A stretch of DNA of 64,000 nucleotides from Dicyema japonicum. Its lineage: Eukaryota; Dicyemida; Rhombozoa; Dicyemidae. Location: contig RDEW01000020.1 in the NCBI GenBank assembly GCA_011109175.1, positions 805,273 to 869,272 of the forward strand. Direction: 5' to 3'. This document shows positions 52,074 through 63,064 of this stretch, piece by piece (position 1 is the stretch's first letter; every line of letters starts with the position of its first letter). The notes under the pieces were generated by a model. It saw only the letters and a list, made by a program, of their open reading frames with translations, was not told where the DNA came from and searched no databases. Both the position numbers and the translations under genes were made by a program.

Positions 52074-54423
52074 ATGGTTGCCTTTGTTGTAAATAAATTT
52101 AGTATAAATCCGACACAAAAATACTTCGGGGTCCTATAGAAGTATCAGTAAATTTTATAATTAGAAAATAAATAACATAAATAAACCATTCAAACTCCCT
52201 ATAGCGAACTACATACCTTGTGAAAGGCATCAAAGAGGACTTGGCTTACGTAGAGACTTAATATGTGGTTCTCTTTACGATCCATTTGAAGAAAATGCTC
52301 TAGTTTTGTATTCTCCCCCAACACTTACTCAAGAGGAAACTCTTAGACTCGATAAGTTTGTAATTTTGTTTAATTGAGAAATAAACGGAAGGTACATGTG
52401 GTGGTAGATCCCATATTTTCTAATATCCTGCGACCTCACCAAAGAGAAGGAATCAAGTTTATGTACGACTCTGTAACTGGAGTCAGACTGGCTGATTATT
52501 ACGGCTGCATAATGGCTGATGAAATGGTTTGTGCTGCAAACTTAGTATTAGGGACTTGGGAAGACTCTCCAGTGTATTTGCCTCATTTGGACTCTCATAG
52601 TACCGTTTACTTAACAATTCAGAACCAAGGACCTGAATCCAGTCCCCTCGTTAAGAAAGTAGTCGTCGTTACTCCGAGCAGTCTTGTAAAGGTTGTTTTA
52701 TGATTGTTAGTAGAACTGGCAAAATGAATTCGGAAAATGGCTTGGAGACAAAATCAACGTGTTGGCCATTGACGGGGGAGGCAAGGACTCCGTAGAATCT
52801 AATCTTGGTAAATATAAGTTCAAACCTTTCAAGGTCAATTCACTGTCACGTGCAGACGAAATCCCTCTGTTTTGATTATCTCCTATGAGACCTTTCGACT
52901 CCACAGTAAACCACTGACAAATTCCGTGGGATTGCTGATTTGTGATGAGGTTCACTAACAACTTACTCTAAGGGGCACAGATTGAAAAACTGTCAGAATC
53001 AGATTTATAAGGCCCTGATGAGTTTGAATGTTCAGAGACGGATCCTTCTGTCTGGGACTCCCATTCAGAATGACTTACTTGAGTACTTCTCTCTTCTAAA
53101 TTTTGTAAATCCTGGAATTTTAGGTTGGATTTGGCTAATTTTAGGCTCGGCCGCTGAATTCCACAAAAAATTTGAGAATCCTATCCTTCGTGGCAGAGAT
53201 ATTGATGCCTCAGAAATTGATAGACAGATGGGTGATCAACAGCAATGTGAGCTTATCGACACTGTTAGCACATGCATAATACGGAAAACAAGTGACCCGC
53301 TGACTCATTACTTGCTTTTTAAAAGTCTTTCAGGCATTTATAATTAAAGGAGAGCACGTGATTTGTTGTGCATTGACCGCCCACCAAAAACAATTATACT
53401 CTAATCAGGATGAATCTGCCAATTCTGAATCAGTGCACATGGGCTCTCTTGCCTTGATTACGACCCTCAAGAAGCTATGCAATCGTATGCATTTGAATAA
53501 CTGTTAGATCCATCACTCCTGGAGACAGAAAATTCCGTATTTGACCATAGACATTCTGGTTGGGGGTCTTCTTTATTATAGGAAAGTTTATTGTATTGAA
53601 TAGTCTTTTGAGGACCATAAAATCAACGACAGACGATAAGGTTGTGCTCATATCGAACTACACGCAGACGATTGATCTCTTTGAGAAACTATGTGCTGAG
53701 AATCAGTACTATTGGCTCATCACAGTAGTTATTCCTTTATTAGACTTGACGGGTCCCTTACTTCTAGAAAACGATTTAAACTGGTGGACGAATTCAGCAG
53801 CTCTGATGTATTTGTGTTTGTCATGTGATAGGACACTACTTTTGTGTTCATGCTGAGTAGTAAGGCAGGGGGATGTGGATTAAACCTTATATCGGCTAAT
53901 AGACTTGTAATGTTTGATCCTGACTGGAATCCCGCCAATGATGATCAGGCTATGGCCAGAATATGGAGAGATGGACAACGGAAGGAGTGCTTCATTTATA
54001 GACTCATTGCTGTTTGTTGTGCGTTTATTGACAGACTGGGACTATTGAGGAGAGGATTCTTCAAAGACAAGCTCATAAGAAGGCATTAAGTGACTGTGTG
54101 GTGGATCAGGAGGAGGTTGAGAGATATTTCAGTTTGGATGATTTAAGGGAGATATACTCCCCCGTGTCTACCTCACTTTGTGATACTCATGATATGTTGA
54201 CTGTGCTATATATATTAGATTTAACTGTAGGAGATGTGTTGGGACTATTCAACATACGCTTCCGGGAGTCGATACTAATTGTTCCTCTGATCTTTCCAAT
54301 TGGCATCATTGTAGTGATTCCAAACAAATTGATGACTTTGTTTTGAGGAAAGTGTTCTCTATTGGTGTGATAACATTTGTTTTTTGGCATTATTCTCATA
54401 TTAAACAAAGAGTCACAGTTTAA
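52074..54423 (+). CDS. RAD54: RAD54 DNA-dependent ATPase/translocase (SNF2 family)
   Basis: RAD54 remodels chromatin and stimulates RAD51 strand exchange in homologous recombination, in the nucleus. After removing 16 introns of 20-26 nt the exons give 658 residues in one frame. Landmarks: [37 protein letters not shown]; Walker A MGLGKT (about residues 127-132); [28 protein letters not shown]; Walker B DEGHRL (about 235); [102 protein letters not shown]; and a C-terminal zinc-binding-like [11 protein letters not shown] typical of RAD54. It is about 90 residues shorter than the human protein, mostly at the N-terminus. The start codon at 52074 is followed at once by a candidate 26-nt intron and is the least certain part. 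Shadow frames in other phases arise because every intron breaks the ORF. Confidence 0.95.
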
Positions 54424-54736
54424 TATATTTTAATAAATTTTTAATTTTTTTATTCATCAGACAAAAGTTCCAGGAAACAGCTGTCAAAATAATAGACGAC
54501 GGCTATTCAAAAACATTCACCTAACCAACGCCGATCACGAAGATCCTCCATCTTTAAGGAGATTGCTTCGAATTATATCCTTTGTACTTTTTGCAGCATT
54601 GTCGAGTTGATAGCGATTTTACCTTTAGAATTCTAGGACTAGTACGATGACTATCAACCACGACAAGTGACTGATTAATGTGGGAACTAGAATTCGCCAC
54701 GTCTTCCCAATAGCTGCTAGTCTCCCATACGTTGGT
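54424..54736. other. Downstream of RAD54, no gene recognised
   Basis: AT-rich for 60 bp after the stop codon, then moderately mixed sequence without open frames of interest. Could hold the RAD54 3' untranslated region. Confidence 0.35.
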
Positions 54737-55015
54737 GATGTCAGGGTAACCTAAATAAAGATACTTCCCGTTTCGAATCTGACTGATGCCCATTCCTACT
54801 GAAAGTTCCATTCATCTATGATGTTCACTGGCTTGACGAATAACGGTGTCATCATTGAACATTTCTCTGCGGAATCGGATCGTCTATAAAGGACTTACAC
54901 CCAACAAATAGAAGTGAAGGGTATTCCTTGGTTGTCTACGATTAGTTATCATAACTTTTTACTTAAATAAAGTGTGCGTCCTGCATTGGTAGAAATATGC
55001 TAATAAGACTATGTA
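54737..55015 (+). mobile_element. SINE1 copy
   Basis: Head with a box B-like CGTTTCGAATCTG near 54770; body GATGTTCACTGGCTTGACGA, CGGAATCGGATCGTCTA, ATTAGTTATCATAACTTTTT; 3' end AAATAAAGTGTGCGTCCTGC and a decayed RTE-like tail. It supplies the single-copy counterpart of the 79-bp unit at 4.2-4.5 kb. Confidence 0.6.
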
Positions 55016-55424
55016 AAGTGCAGTATTATTATAAAATGACTAGTGGTATATAAAACAAAATATTAATCTTCAAATCTTTCCGAAATAGTTCGGATAGTTT
55101 TCAGAATTTAGCGGCGATGGAGTGAATTACAGTAGAAAGGTAAGAAATATTTTTGCACCTACAACAGGTTCTTTAAAAAAAATGTTTGTGTAAACACTCA
55201 TATTTTTAATTTCGTAATTATCAATTTTTTCATTTACCGCGATTAATTTGTTTGTATTAAATTTTTTTGCGCAATTTGACTTTTATTAAACATTATTAAA
55301 AAGTTATTAAACATTTTGACAGTTAAAAACCAAGTCGGAAAACCCTTAACTGTATAAAGAAAAATTCCTTTATATATTTTTTTAAAAACTCATTTATGTA
55401 TTTAAAACAAAACACAAAAATTAA
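55016..55424. other. AT-rich with a short repeat shared with 24.57 kb
   Basis: Around 55075-55125: TCTTTCCGAAATAGTTCGG, TTTTCAGAATTTAGCGGC. See 24565-24610. No gene. Confidence 0.4.
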
Positions 55425-57480
55425 TCAAAAGTGGTCCCCGCAGACATAATCGACGTTGAGTTGCCTCTAAAGAGATCAACTGGAGAAACCATCGAGTCTC
55501 ACGTCCGTCGTGGCTTTTTAGTGTAGCTAGGCGTCCAAGTTTTTTTAGGAAGCGAAGCGATTTCCCGCTTATTCCTCCAGTTGTCTTAACAACAATGGGG
55601 TAGAACGTGAATCCGTCGCCTGGCGCTTCGGATTTTTTCTTCTTTGCCCTCATTGTTTTTTCCGTGGCATAAAATGTGTCCACCACGCTCCCGACAATGT
55701 TGGATGGACAAAAAAGGTAGACGCACGTTTCATCCCATACAAAAGTTTCTCCTCTAATAGAAAAATTGTGATTCCGTCAGGCCGTTTTCCGTTTCCTCTG
55801 TCCAAGCTAACAGGTTCAAGTATGGAGGGGTATCCAATAGACTCTAGGGCTCGCTTAACAATTCCGTTGATCGCCTTATGTCTTGGGAATCGTCCTGCAC
55901 TTTTTCGACAAGAAAAGGCATGATTTCCATACAGTCGACGGTACCACCACACCGGCACTTGTGAGTCTGGCAAATCTTCAGTCCAAGTCTGATGGAGATA
56001 CCAATACGGACAATATCGTAATCAAGGTGGGTCCCGATGCTACCAACGAGAAGGGCATTGATTCAAGTGCCACTCCATTCGCATACTAGACAGGCACGTC
56101 AGTGTTGGTTTGATTGGTTCAGAAGCCTCTCATAGCAGTCTGCTGGAGCACAAGGAGGACAGATGCGCGAGCGCGCCAAATCCTTTAAATGGATTCTCAG
56201 TCCACCCAAGCTAACGGGTAAGGTCGCTTGGTCCCACCTTCGGTCTTCAAATTTAACATTTGTAATACGTTCAATAGTGGTCCGGAAGAAAAGACCGATA
56301 GTATCGAGCTGTTGCATTTTCAGCTAACAGGGTGTCCCTCAAAGAACGTAGTTTAATTTTTGTGCTGATAAAACGTTATTTACCAGGAATAGAGAGGTAT
56401 GTGCCAGCATCTCCAGACGTTTAAATGATGTTTTTAGTTGTTCTTTTGTTCTGGGAGTGTTACTGATTCCAACATCTTTAAAAGACATTCAAGTATTTCC
56501 GTTGTTCGGCTTTGGTTTCTATAACTTTTGGAATGATCTTTCTGAACATCGCAAAGATCGAGTCCTATTCGGGCTGCGAAAATCCAAAATTGGTAACCTG
56601 ACATTTCGAAGTGTTCAGAGTTAGGCATAGGGATTCCATTTGAACTATCAGACTTTTTAAACAATCTAGCACATCCCTCGGATGACCGCCCATGGTGCAA
56701 TCATCCAAATATCATACTTTCAGAAGAGTAAAAAAATATCCAGTGATACTGGTAATTCCCAGGCTGAACAAGGCAGGGCTCAGTGGGTCTCCTTGTTGGA
56801 CTTCAGAGGAAGATGGAATGAAACATTGACCGTGTACTAGGCTGAAAGGTTTTCCACATGAACTATGATCATAGCCGTACACTGATGGATAGTATGTGAA
56901 GCAATCCTCCAGAATTGTATCACGCTGTCGTGTTGAAGGCGTTTTTGATGTCAATTTTGATGAGGGATATTTTTGTTCCTTTTAGTAAATGTACGAACAA
57001 CATGAACTACCGCTTTACAGTTCTCGAATGTGCCAACCCCTATTTCGGTTGGTTGTAGTCTGTGTTACCAGCTTAGGCAGGATTGCTCTGCATACAAGCT
57101 TCGAGGCCAACCGATGAAAACCAAGCCAACAGCAATAGGGCGCATTCCCCTTCCCCTCTTATCGAATGCGATTAATTTTGTAGAGAATATTACATGTAGA
57201 CTTGTTTCTGGTAGTGACCCTGAAAGCATCCTGTTCATTAATTTGGTAATGGCCAACACAAGCCGGACGCCAGAGTTGCTTGTGTTCTGAGGAATGAGGT
57301 CTTTGAGGTGCCCCGGAAAGAACCCATCAAGTCCCCCACTGCTGTTCGGGACGAAAGAGAGAATCCCATTTTTTACGTCATTATTAGAAACAAGTAGATT
57401 GAGTAATTGTCTTGGGGATCTGATGGTCATTCGGGGGACTTGGGTGTCTCTCAACAAATGCTGCGTATTGGACAAATATT
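55425..57480 (-). mobile_element. LINE family C, most complete copy
   Basis: Reverse strand, in order: RT start FVPNSSGGLDGFFPGHLKDL, NRMLSGSLPE, LIAFDKRGRGMRPIAVG (57400-57130); motif A region TPSTRQRDTILEDCF; motif B VQQGDPLSPALFSLGI (56800); thumb; FFRTTIERITNVKFEDRRWD, QATLPVSLGGLRIHL (56300-56180); YERLLNQSNQH; CCHC then [40 protein letters not shown] (55900-55790); a [20 protein letters not shown] block; TFYPIVVKTTGGISGKSLRF, LKKLGRLATLKSHDGRETRW. So the order is RT, CCHC knuckle, nuclease-like domain, which is the R2-type plan. No APE is seen. Several frameshifts; YADD was not located with confidence. Confidence 0.75.
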
Positions 57481-57995
57481 AGGAAAATCGAGGAAATACA
57501 AAAAAAGGCTTACAGAGTAACGGAGGGTTGGATTTGTGAAAATCACCGAACCGGATCGACGCTTCTGGATGCCCTTATGAGACAAGACTACAGATCACAA
57601 GAATGTGGCCCTGAAAAATCAGTCAGCCGTTTTGTACGTTTATGAGCGGGCACGAGGAAGAACACCAGGCAGAGATGAGGTTTAGAGGGAACTGAGAACG
57701 TATGCTTGGGGTTCCTCCCATATCCACTACCAGGAAAACTAATAAATAGTTGCTTACCTAAGGAGAGATGTGGGTCTGTTAGTTAAAATTGAACACAGTC
57801 ACCACGTGGGTCTCAACACCTACCTGTACAAGACCAGGTAGGAAAAGTCCCCATTCTGCCCTTCATGCAACCTTGATGACAACGTGCATAGTACCTCTTC
57901 TTGTGTCCTGGCCTTCTGTGTTATCCCCTCACGGGATCAACCTTTTGGATCTCTGGGAACGTCCGTTATTGGGAATTACCGGGAGTACTTGATTT
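57481..57995 (+). mobile_element. LINE family B fragment followed by family F C-terminus
   Basis: 57481-57690: KAYRVTEGWICENHRTGSTL, LDALMRQDYRSQECGPEKSV (family B). From about 57790: TVTTWVSTPTCTRPGRKSPH or, in the better frame, HHVGLNTYLYKTR and SPFCPSCNLDDN then a late C; PFGSLGTSVIGNYREY (family F zinc knuckle). Two truncated elements back to back. Confidence 0.5.
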
Positions 57996-58009
57996 TATCT
58001 ATTTTTTAA

Positions 58010-58500
58010 TTTATTTAACCACAAGAATAAAAAGAGAATAAGTGTTGCCACCGATTCAATTAAGTGATCCTGTTATCTTTTAGGACTTAGGCAATGAACT
58101 TTCTCTGTTCTTTCAAGGTTACAACTGCTTCCTTGGGTTAGGAAGATTATAAGAGTTGTCGATTTCACAGGCGGAAATGGAGAGGTAAGAAGTCAGCAAT
58201 TCAGCGAATCTTCCAGCCTTGAGGACATGTACGATAATTGAATTCTTCCACTTATTCGAATAGTATTTGTACTGATTGGCATGTTAAAAATGGCGGTATG
58301 ACATCAATCGAAGTGTTAACGTATTTATGAGACGTGAGAATGCTTGAAGCTTTTGAGAATAAACAGTCTTGGGCTGTAATTAACGAGTTTATGTATTAGC
58401 AGCCTGGTGGTTCAAAGTCACAAATTTTTAAGGGAATAAATGGTACGATTCTTTCTTTGGTCGGCGGATTGTGTAATGCAATTAGAGATATTAACAGATA
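58010..58500 (-). mobile_element. LINE family B, region upstream of RT motif A
   Basis: Reverse strand reads ILTSHKYVNTSIDVIPPFLT, then VHVLKAGRFAELLTS; collinear at DNA level with 28560-28740. Fragmentary. Confidence 0.4.
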
Positions 58501-58529
58501 ATAAGGTTAAGGTCATAACAGATCCCACT

Positions 58530-58857
58530 CATGAGGCGACGAATCCTTCTGGTACGACACAGTAGTTTAAAGGGATCTTCCTATTTTCTTGATCAAATCC
58601 AATGGTTAAGATTACCATTATGAAAACTTTTCTGCAGACGAATGAAATGATGTCCGCGACGATAGGATGTGTGATATAAATGGGAGAAAGCGAACCTACT
58701 TCTCCACCTCTCTTCTGGAGTGGAAGCCTATAATGGAGTATAGATTTGATCGGTACAAGCAGACGTTCTCCATTGCGTTGCCTGTTTGGATTAATTAGTT
58801 GTGACTACATATGCTGGGTTTATAAAAGATTGTAAGTCTGGGGTTAATAAATAAAGT
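58530..58857 (+). mobile_element. SINE2 copy
   Basis: Shares GATCAAATCCAATGGTTAAG, GAAATGATGTCCGCGACGA and TCTCTTCTGGAGTGG with the reverse copy at 62.56-62.99 kb, and the end GGGGTTAATAAATAAAG with 18.94 kb. Confidence 0.6.
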
Positions 58858-59045
58858 GCCGGGTGAAGGTTCTAGGCATCTATGATGCTTTGAGCTTGAC
58901 GAGTTACGTCGTCATCAGTGAATGGTTGACTACGAAACCGGATCGTATGAATACGACTCACACGCAAGCAATAAAGAAGTTAAAGAACATTTATTGATTC
59001 CCCCTCCCTTTCAACAAATAGTTAATATAACTGCTTAAAAATAAC
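58857..59045 (+). mobile_element. SINE1 copy with most of the head deleted
   Basis: GCCGGGTGAAGGTTCTAGGC joins the first bases of the SINE1 head to its body (GATGCTTTGAGCTTGACGAG, CGTCATCAGTGAATGG, GACTCACACGCAAGCAATAA). It starts exactly at the 3' end of the SINE2 copy, so it inserted into or beside the SINE2 tail. Confidence 0.6.
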
Positions 59046-59126
59046 TAAAATAAAATTATTAAACCAAAAGTAATGCAATTAACGAAATCTAATATAAAAT
59101 ATCAATGTGGATAAGGAGGATTACTT

Positions 59127-61884
59127 CTACTTCCTGCTATATTTAGTTATAAGATAACCATATGACTGATTATGCAAAGTCTCCAAAAGCTGATTAGCCT
59201 CAAGTGACCGAGAATAACAGTAATCCATAACGTTAGAGTCCAGTCGTTCAAGGTAATTTATTATGGTTAAGTAAAACTAAAAACACTACAAAGCATTACG
59301 CCCAGTCCCTCAGAAATGTGAAAAACAACCTTCTGGAACTTCTCAAAACCAGAAGACAAATAATTCAAAAACTCTTCACGACTATTCTTCGAGGGTGTCG
59401 ATGAATCCCCACTTGAAACAGCAAATCCGTTATCCACGCAAATATTCTGTCATAAAGCAATAATCAAACGTTAATTTCAACAATAATGCTATCAAATGCC
59501 GTAAGGATATCGTAAATCTGCACATCATACGAGTCCTTCAAGAGTTTATACTCATCGTCGACTTTGAGGGGATAATTCTGTCGGTCTCTCTCTTTAAATT
59601 TGGGAACTATGAGATATTCAAATGGGAGTTACCAATTGTGCTAAAATCAGCATTCTTCAACATCTGACCCATTAGTTTTAGAGATTGTTGCTGCTCATCA
59701 GCCAAATCCATAAGACCTCTGAGTCTGGAGACCACGTGATCGTTCTTAGTTTGATTGGCTGTAGAAAGATTAGGAATCTGCTCCTCAATTTCACGATCAG
59801 ACTTTTCCAAGATCAATATGGCGTCCCTGCATTGCAAGAGCATGTTCCAAATGGTTTTGTCGACCTCATTAGCAGTAACAACCCTCGCTTCGATCGTCTT
59901 TAACTGAGACCAAAGAGTGGAAGTTAAGTTTGCAGAGTCCATGGGGGTCCAGTACTGTCTGTAAGTGAGTCTCTGATTGTTGTCAAAGTTCTGTTCTCTA
60001 TTTAGTGCCTCAGTACACTGAAGTAAAACGGATACTTACTTGGTGGATTAATACTAGACAATGTTGTCGTTTCTCGTCGATTTTAGACACGTTTTCCTCA
60101 ATTTTGCTGATCGATCCAGCAGACCGGACTTGCTCAGCTATTTTTAGCACATAGTCGGGGATCTGATTCTGGTTTGTCTCCAAAATGGCAGGAAGGTAAA
60201 ACCTTTTCAATGTCCTGTCAATAAGATCAAAATCTACTTGTCATAATCTGCGGATTTTTCGCTCATTCTTTCAACGAAGGAAAGGACAAAGCTGTCCCAC
60301 AAACTCTTGAAGGATTCAATCGCCTGCAATACTGCTGGTGAGCTAATGTCGTAAAAGGGGTCTAATAAACTTAACCATAACAAAAACTAGGAAATTTCGT
60401 GAAGGGAAATTCGGGCGAAATCATTTTAGCGATATTAGCGGTGGGGACTGGGGGAATATCACCTTCTGAAGGCTCAACGTCGTGATAGATAAAGTCATTC
60501 TCCTTCTTTGACTTTGTAAAACATTCGTTGTATAAATTCTCATCCAAAAACTTTGTCTGGCAGCTTAGCTTGGCAGCAATCTGAATTTAGTACGCTTTTT
60601 ACCCTTAATCTGGCGACCCTGAGANACAAAGCTGTCCCACAAACTCTTGAAGGATTCAATCGCCTGCAGTACTGCTGGTGAGCTAATATCGTAAAAGGGG
60701 TCTAATAAACTTAACCATAACAAAAACTAGGAAATTTCGTGAAGGGAAATTCGGGCGAAATCATTTTAGCGATATTAGCGGTGGGTACTGGGGGAATATC
60801 ACCTTCTGAAGGCTCAACGTCGTGATAGATAAAGTCATTCTCCTTCTTTGACTTTGTAAAACATTCGTTGTATAAATTCTCATCCAAAAACTTTGTCTGG
60901 CAGCTTAGTTTGGCAGCAATCTGAATTTAGTACGCTTTTTACCCTTAATCTGGCGACCCTAAGACCATAGTGGCCACTAGTCTCGTCCGTAAATGACTTG
61001 AAGTAGTGTGTCTGTGCTTTAAAATACATTGAACAGTTCTGAAGGAATGAAATAGATTCCTAAAGTCATCAAAAACCACAACATTAGGAAGTTTGGCCGC
61101 AGTCGATAAATCAACAGCCTTTTTGGCCAAATTTGCTCCTTCTGAGGAAATTTTGGAAAGAATCTCTTTGGAAGAGTCTGTAAATTACAAAGGGTTGAAA
61201 CTTGTAGAGTTTGCCTTCTCGTAGACACAACAGAGGGCCTGTAATATACAAATGGCGGAATATGCTGAAAGAACAGAAGGGGACATGTCATCAGTGATTC
61301 TTTTCCCAAGCCTAGTTTCCACCACATCAGCCAAAAATTCAAATATCCCCGCGGATTTCTGTAATAAAAAGAAGGAATTGACTTGAAATAATATTTTGGA
61401 TTTTTTGAGTTCATCCTCATTACCGAAGTTAACAGAACAGGCAATTGACGACTGAACAGCAGCAATACAGTACAAAACAGCACACAGTTCATACTCTAGA
61501 GTGGTCGGTTCTGTCTTATATACACAGAGTACTCTTATTGTCGACGAGTATCTTAATTTTTTCGGGAATCGCAGACTTCCAGATTAAGTTTTCGATTTTC
61601 TAATTGAAAAAAATGACTACTTGGTTAAGAATACTATTTGGGAGACTCTGTGTGAGGTAATAGATCAAATCATGGTATTTGTAGAGGTTTTCCAACGATT
61701 CAAAATTCATGAGAATGTCCGTTAGAGAATGTCTCAGAGAATCGATCATTTCTATACCCGATGTGTATTCAGAGACCTCCAATTCTTTGCATTTAAGTAT
61801 TTGGTACTTCAGTGACTGATATATTTTGACAAATTTGCTTCTTTTAATTGGAATCTTTATAAATTTGGTGTGTAAAGACATCAT
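59127..61884 (-). CDS. PDCD6IP: ALIX-like Bro1/V-domain protein (ESCRT accessory)
   Basis: ALIX-type proteins recruit ESCRT-III through an N-terminal Bro1 domain and bind YPXL motifs through a V-shaped coiled-coil domain, acting in endosomal sorting and membrane scission. Start ATG 61884. Twelve introns of 21-31 nt; counting the duplicated block (60284-60962) once gives 709 residues in frame. Bro1 landmarks: MSLHTKFIKIPIKRSKF, LYKYHDLIYYL, LEYELCAVLYCIAAVQSSIA, FLADVVETRLG, ILQALCCVYEKA, NCSMYFKAQTHYFKSF, DETSGHYGLRVARLR, KENDFIYHDV. V domain: ETNQNQIPDYVLKIAEQVRS, WTPMDSANLTSTLWSQLKTI, DREIEEQIPNLSTANQTKND, SREEFLNYLSSGFEKFQKVV and FYLTIINYLERLDSNVMDYC. The stop (59127-59129) comes right after the V domain: the proline-rich tail that binds TSG101 and endophilin in ALIX is absent, a layout more like fungal Rim20/PalA. 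Confidence 0.9.
60284..60962. repeat. 340-bp duplication around a single N in the ALIX gene
   Basis: The block from ACAAAGCTGTCCCACAAACT to TGGCGACCCT(G/A)AGA occurs at 60284-60624 and 60626-60962, separated by the N at 60625, with about four base differences. It carries one whole exon, two introns and two exon parts. Confidence 0.9.
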
Positions 61885-62039
61885 CAAACAAAGAGTCTTA
61901 TATTTTTAAATAATATTTATTTTTTTAACTATAAAATTTTAATAAAATAATTCATCACATATTTATAAGTTTCTTTTTTTTATTTTGAATGATTATATAT
62001 TTTAAATTAATTAATCCCTGATAGGAAAAAGTTAACAAG

Positions 62040-62290
62040 AGTCCGAGATGGCGTAGCGTCAAAATCCAGAAGGTTTTTGATTCTAATTTTGCTGCTGTCC
62101 ATTCCGGATGAGGATTCCACTCATCGATGATGCCTCTGGGTTTGACGAGTAATGACGTCATCAGTAAATATCTTTTTGGGAACCGGATTGTCTACGGGGA
62201 CTCACACGTAGCAAAAATAAAATGAAGTTAAGAGCATCCTGGCCTCTTTTCAACCTCAAAACTGGGTAGCTACAAACGATTCAGAATGTG
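62040..62290 (+). mobile_element. SINE1 copy with recognisable tRNA head
   Basis: Head AGATGGCGTAGCGTC (box A-like) and TTTTTGATTCTAATT (weak box B). Body GATGATGCCTCTGGGTTTGA, CGTCATCAGTAAATATC, GAACCGGATTGTCTACGG, GACTCACACGTAGCAAAAAT. The RTE-like tail is lost. Confidence 0.6.
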
Positions 62291-62559
62291 ATAATCTTCA
62301 GTTACTAAAGTGGCTTAGATTCGCTTTGGCTAAGTGGCCAAAATAACAAAGAAAGGTCTCAGATCCTATCGAAACTCTAACAAATAATCATCAGTGGTAA
62401 AAAACTCTTACACTCAAGCAAGTCTAAGAGAGTGACAATCCAACACATCCACTGATCTCATTTATCTTCCCCGTCATACTCATCGACAATATCTTAGAAA
62501 GTTATATGACCTCCCATCTGCCATTATGGAATCCCCTCCACGGGAATCAAGAAGAGAAA

Positions 62560-62990
62560 AATCCTTTTTTGGATAACAGTCAGGCACTGGGCATCAAAGA
62601 CCAGGTATCGTAGTGGCATCATTCACGTTGTATTTAGTTTTGATAGACAGACATTAGGTGGATCCAATGACGCCTCTAGGAATTAAGGAAAGAAAGGAAA
62701 TCCTTCGAGTAAATAGAAATCTTCTGCTTTGAAAGAAAAGTGATGAAGTATGTTTGCCCTCTTCCATTTTCAACACATGTCCTACCGCCGCGGACATCAC
62801 TTAATTCTTCAATGAAAGAGTTTTCATAATGTAATCTTCACCAATGGATTTGATCAGGGAGAAGGTAGAAAGATCAGTTTCAACTACTATGTCGTGGCAG
62901 AAAGTCCATCATTTGGATCGAACCCACGATTGTCAGATCCGATGTCATCAGAAGTTACCAGAATGTTAGTTTAGACAATTTTTAAATTGA
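62560..62990 (-). mobile_element. SINE2 copy
   Basis: On the reverse strand: head with box B GTGGGTTCGATCC near 62920, then GATCAAATCCATTGGTGAAG, AGTGATGTCCGCGGCGGTAG, as at 58.55-58.70 kb. Tail not clearly seen. Confidence 0.5.
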
Positions 62991-63064
62991 ATATGGGTTT
63001 TTCGGATTGTTAAAAAAATTAAGATAATTTAATTAATTGTATTTAAAAATAATTACTTAGTAAA

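Noticed and set aside
53729-53938. Reverse-strand ORFs over RAD54
   Set aside because: Antisense shadows of exons; the forward spliced frame is conserved throughout.
61019-61492. 157-codon reverse ORF in the ALIX gene taken as a protein
   Set aside because: It reads through introns in a different phase from the Bro1 exons; the phase giving Bro1 motifs needs splicing.
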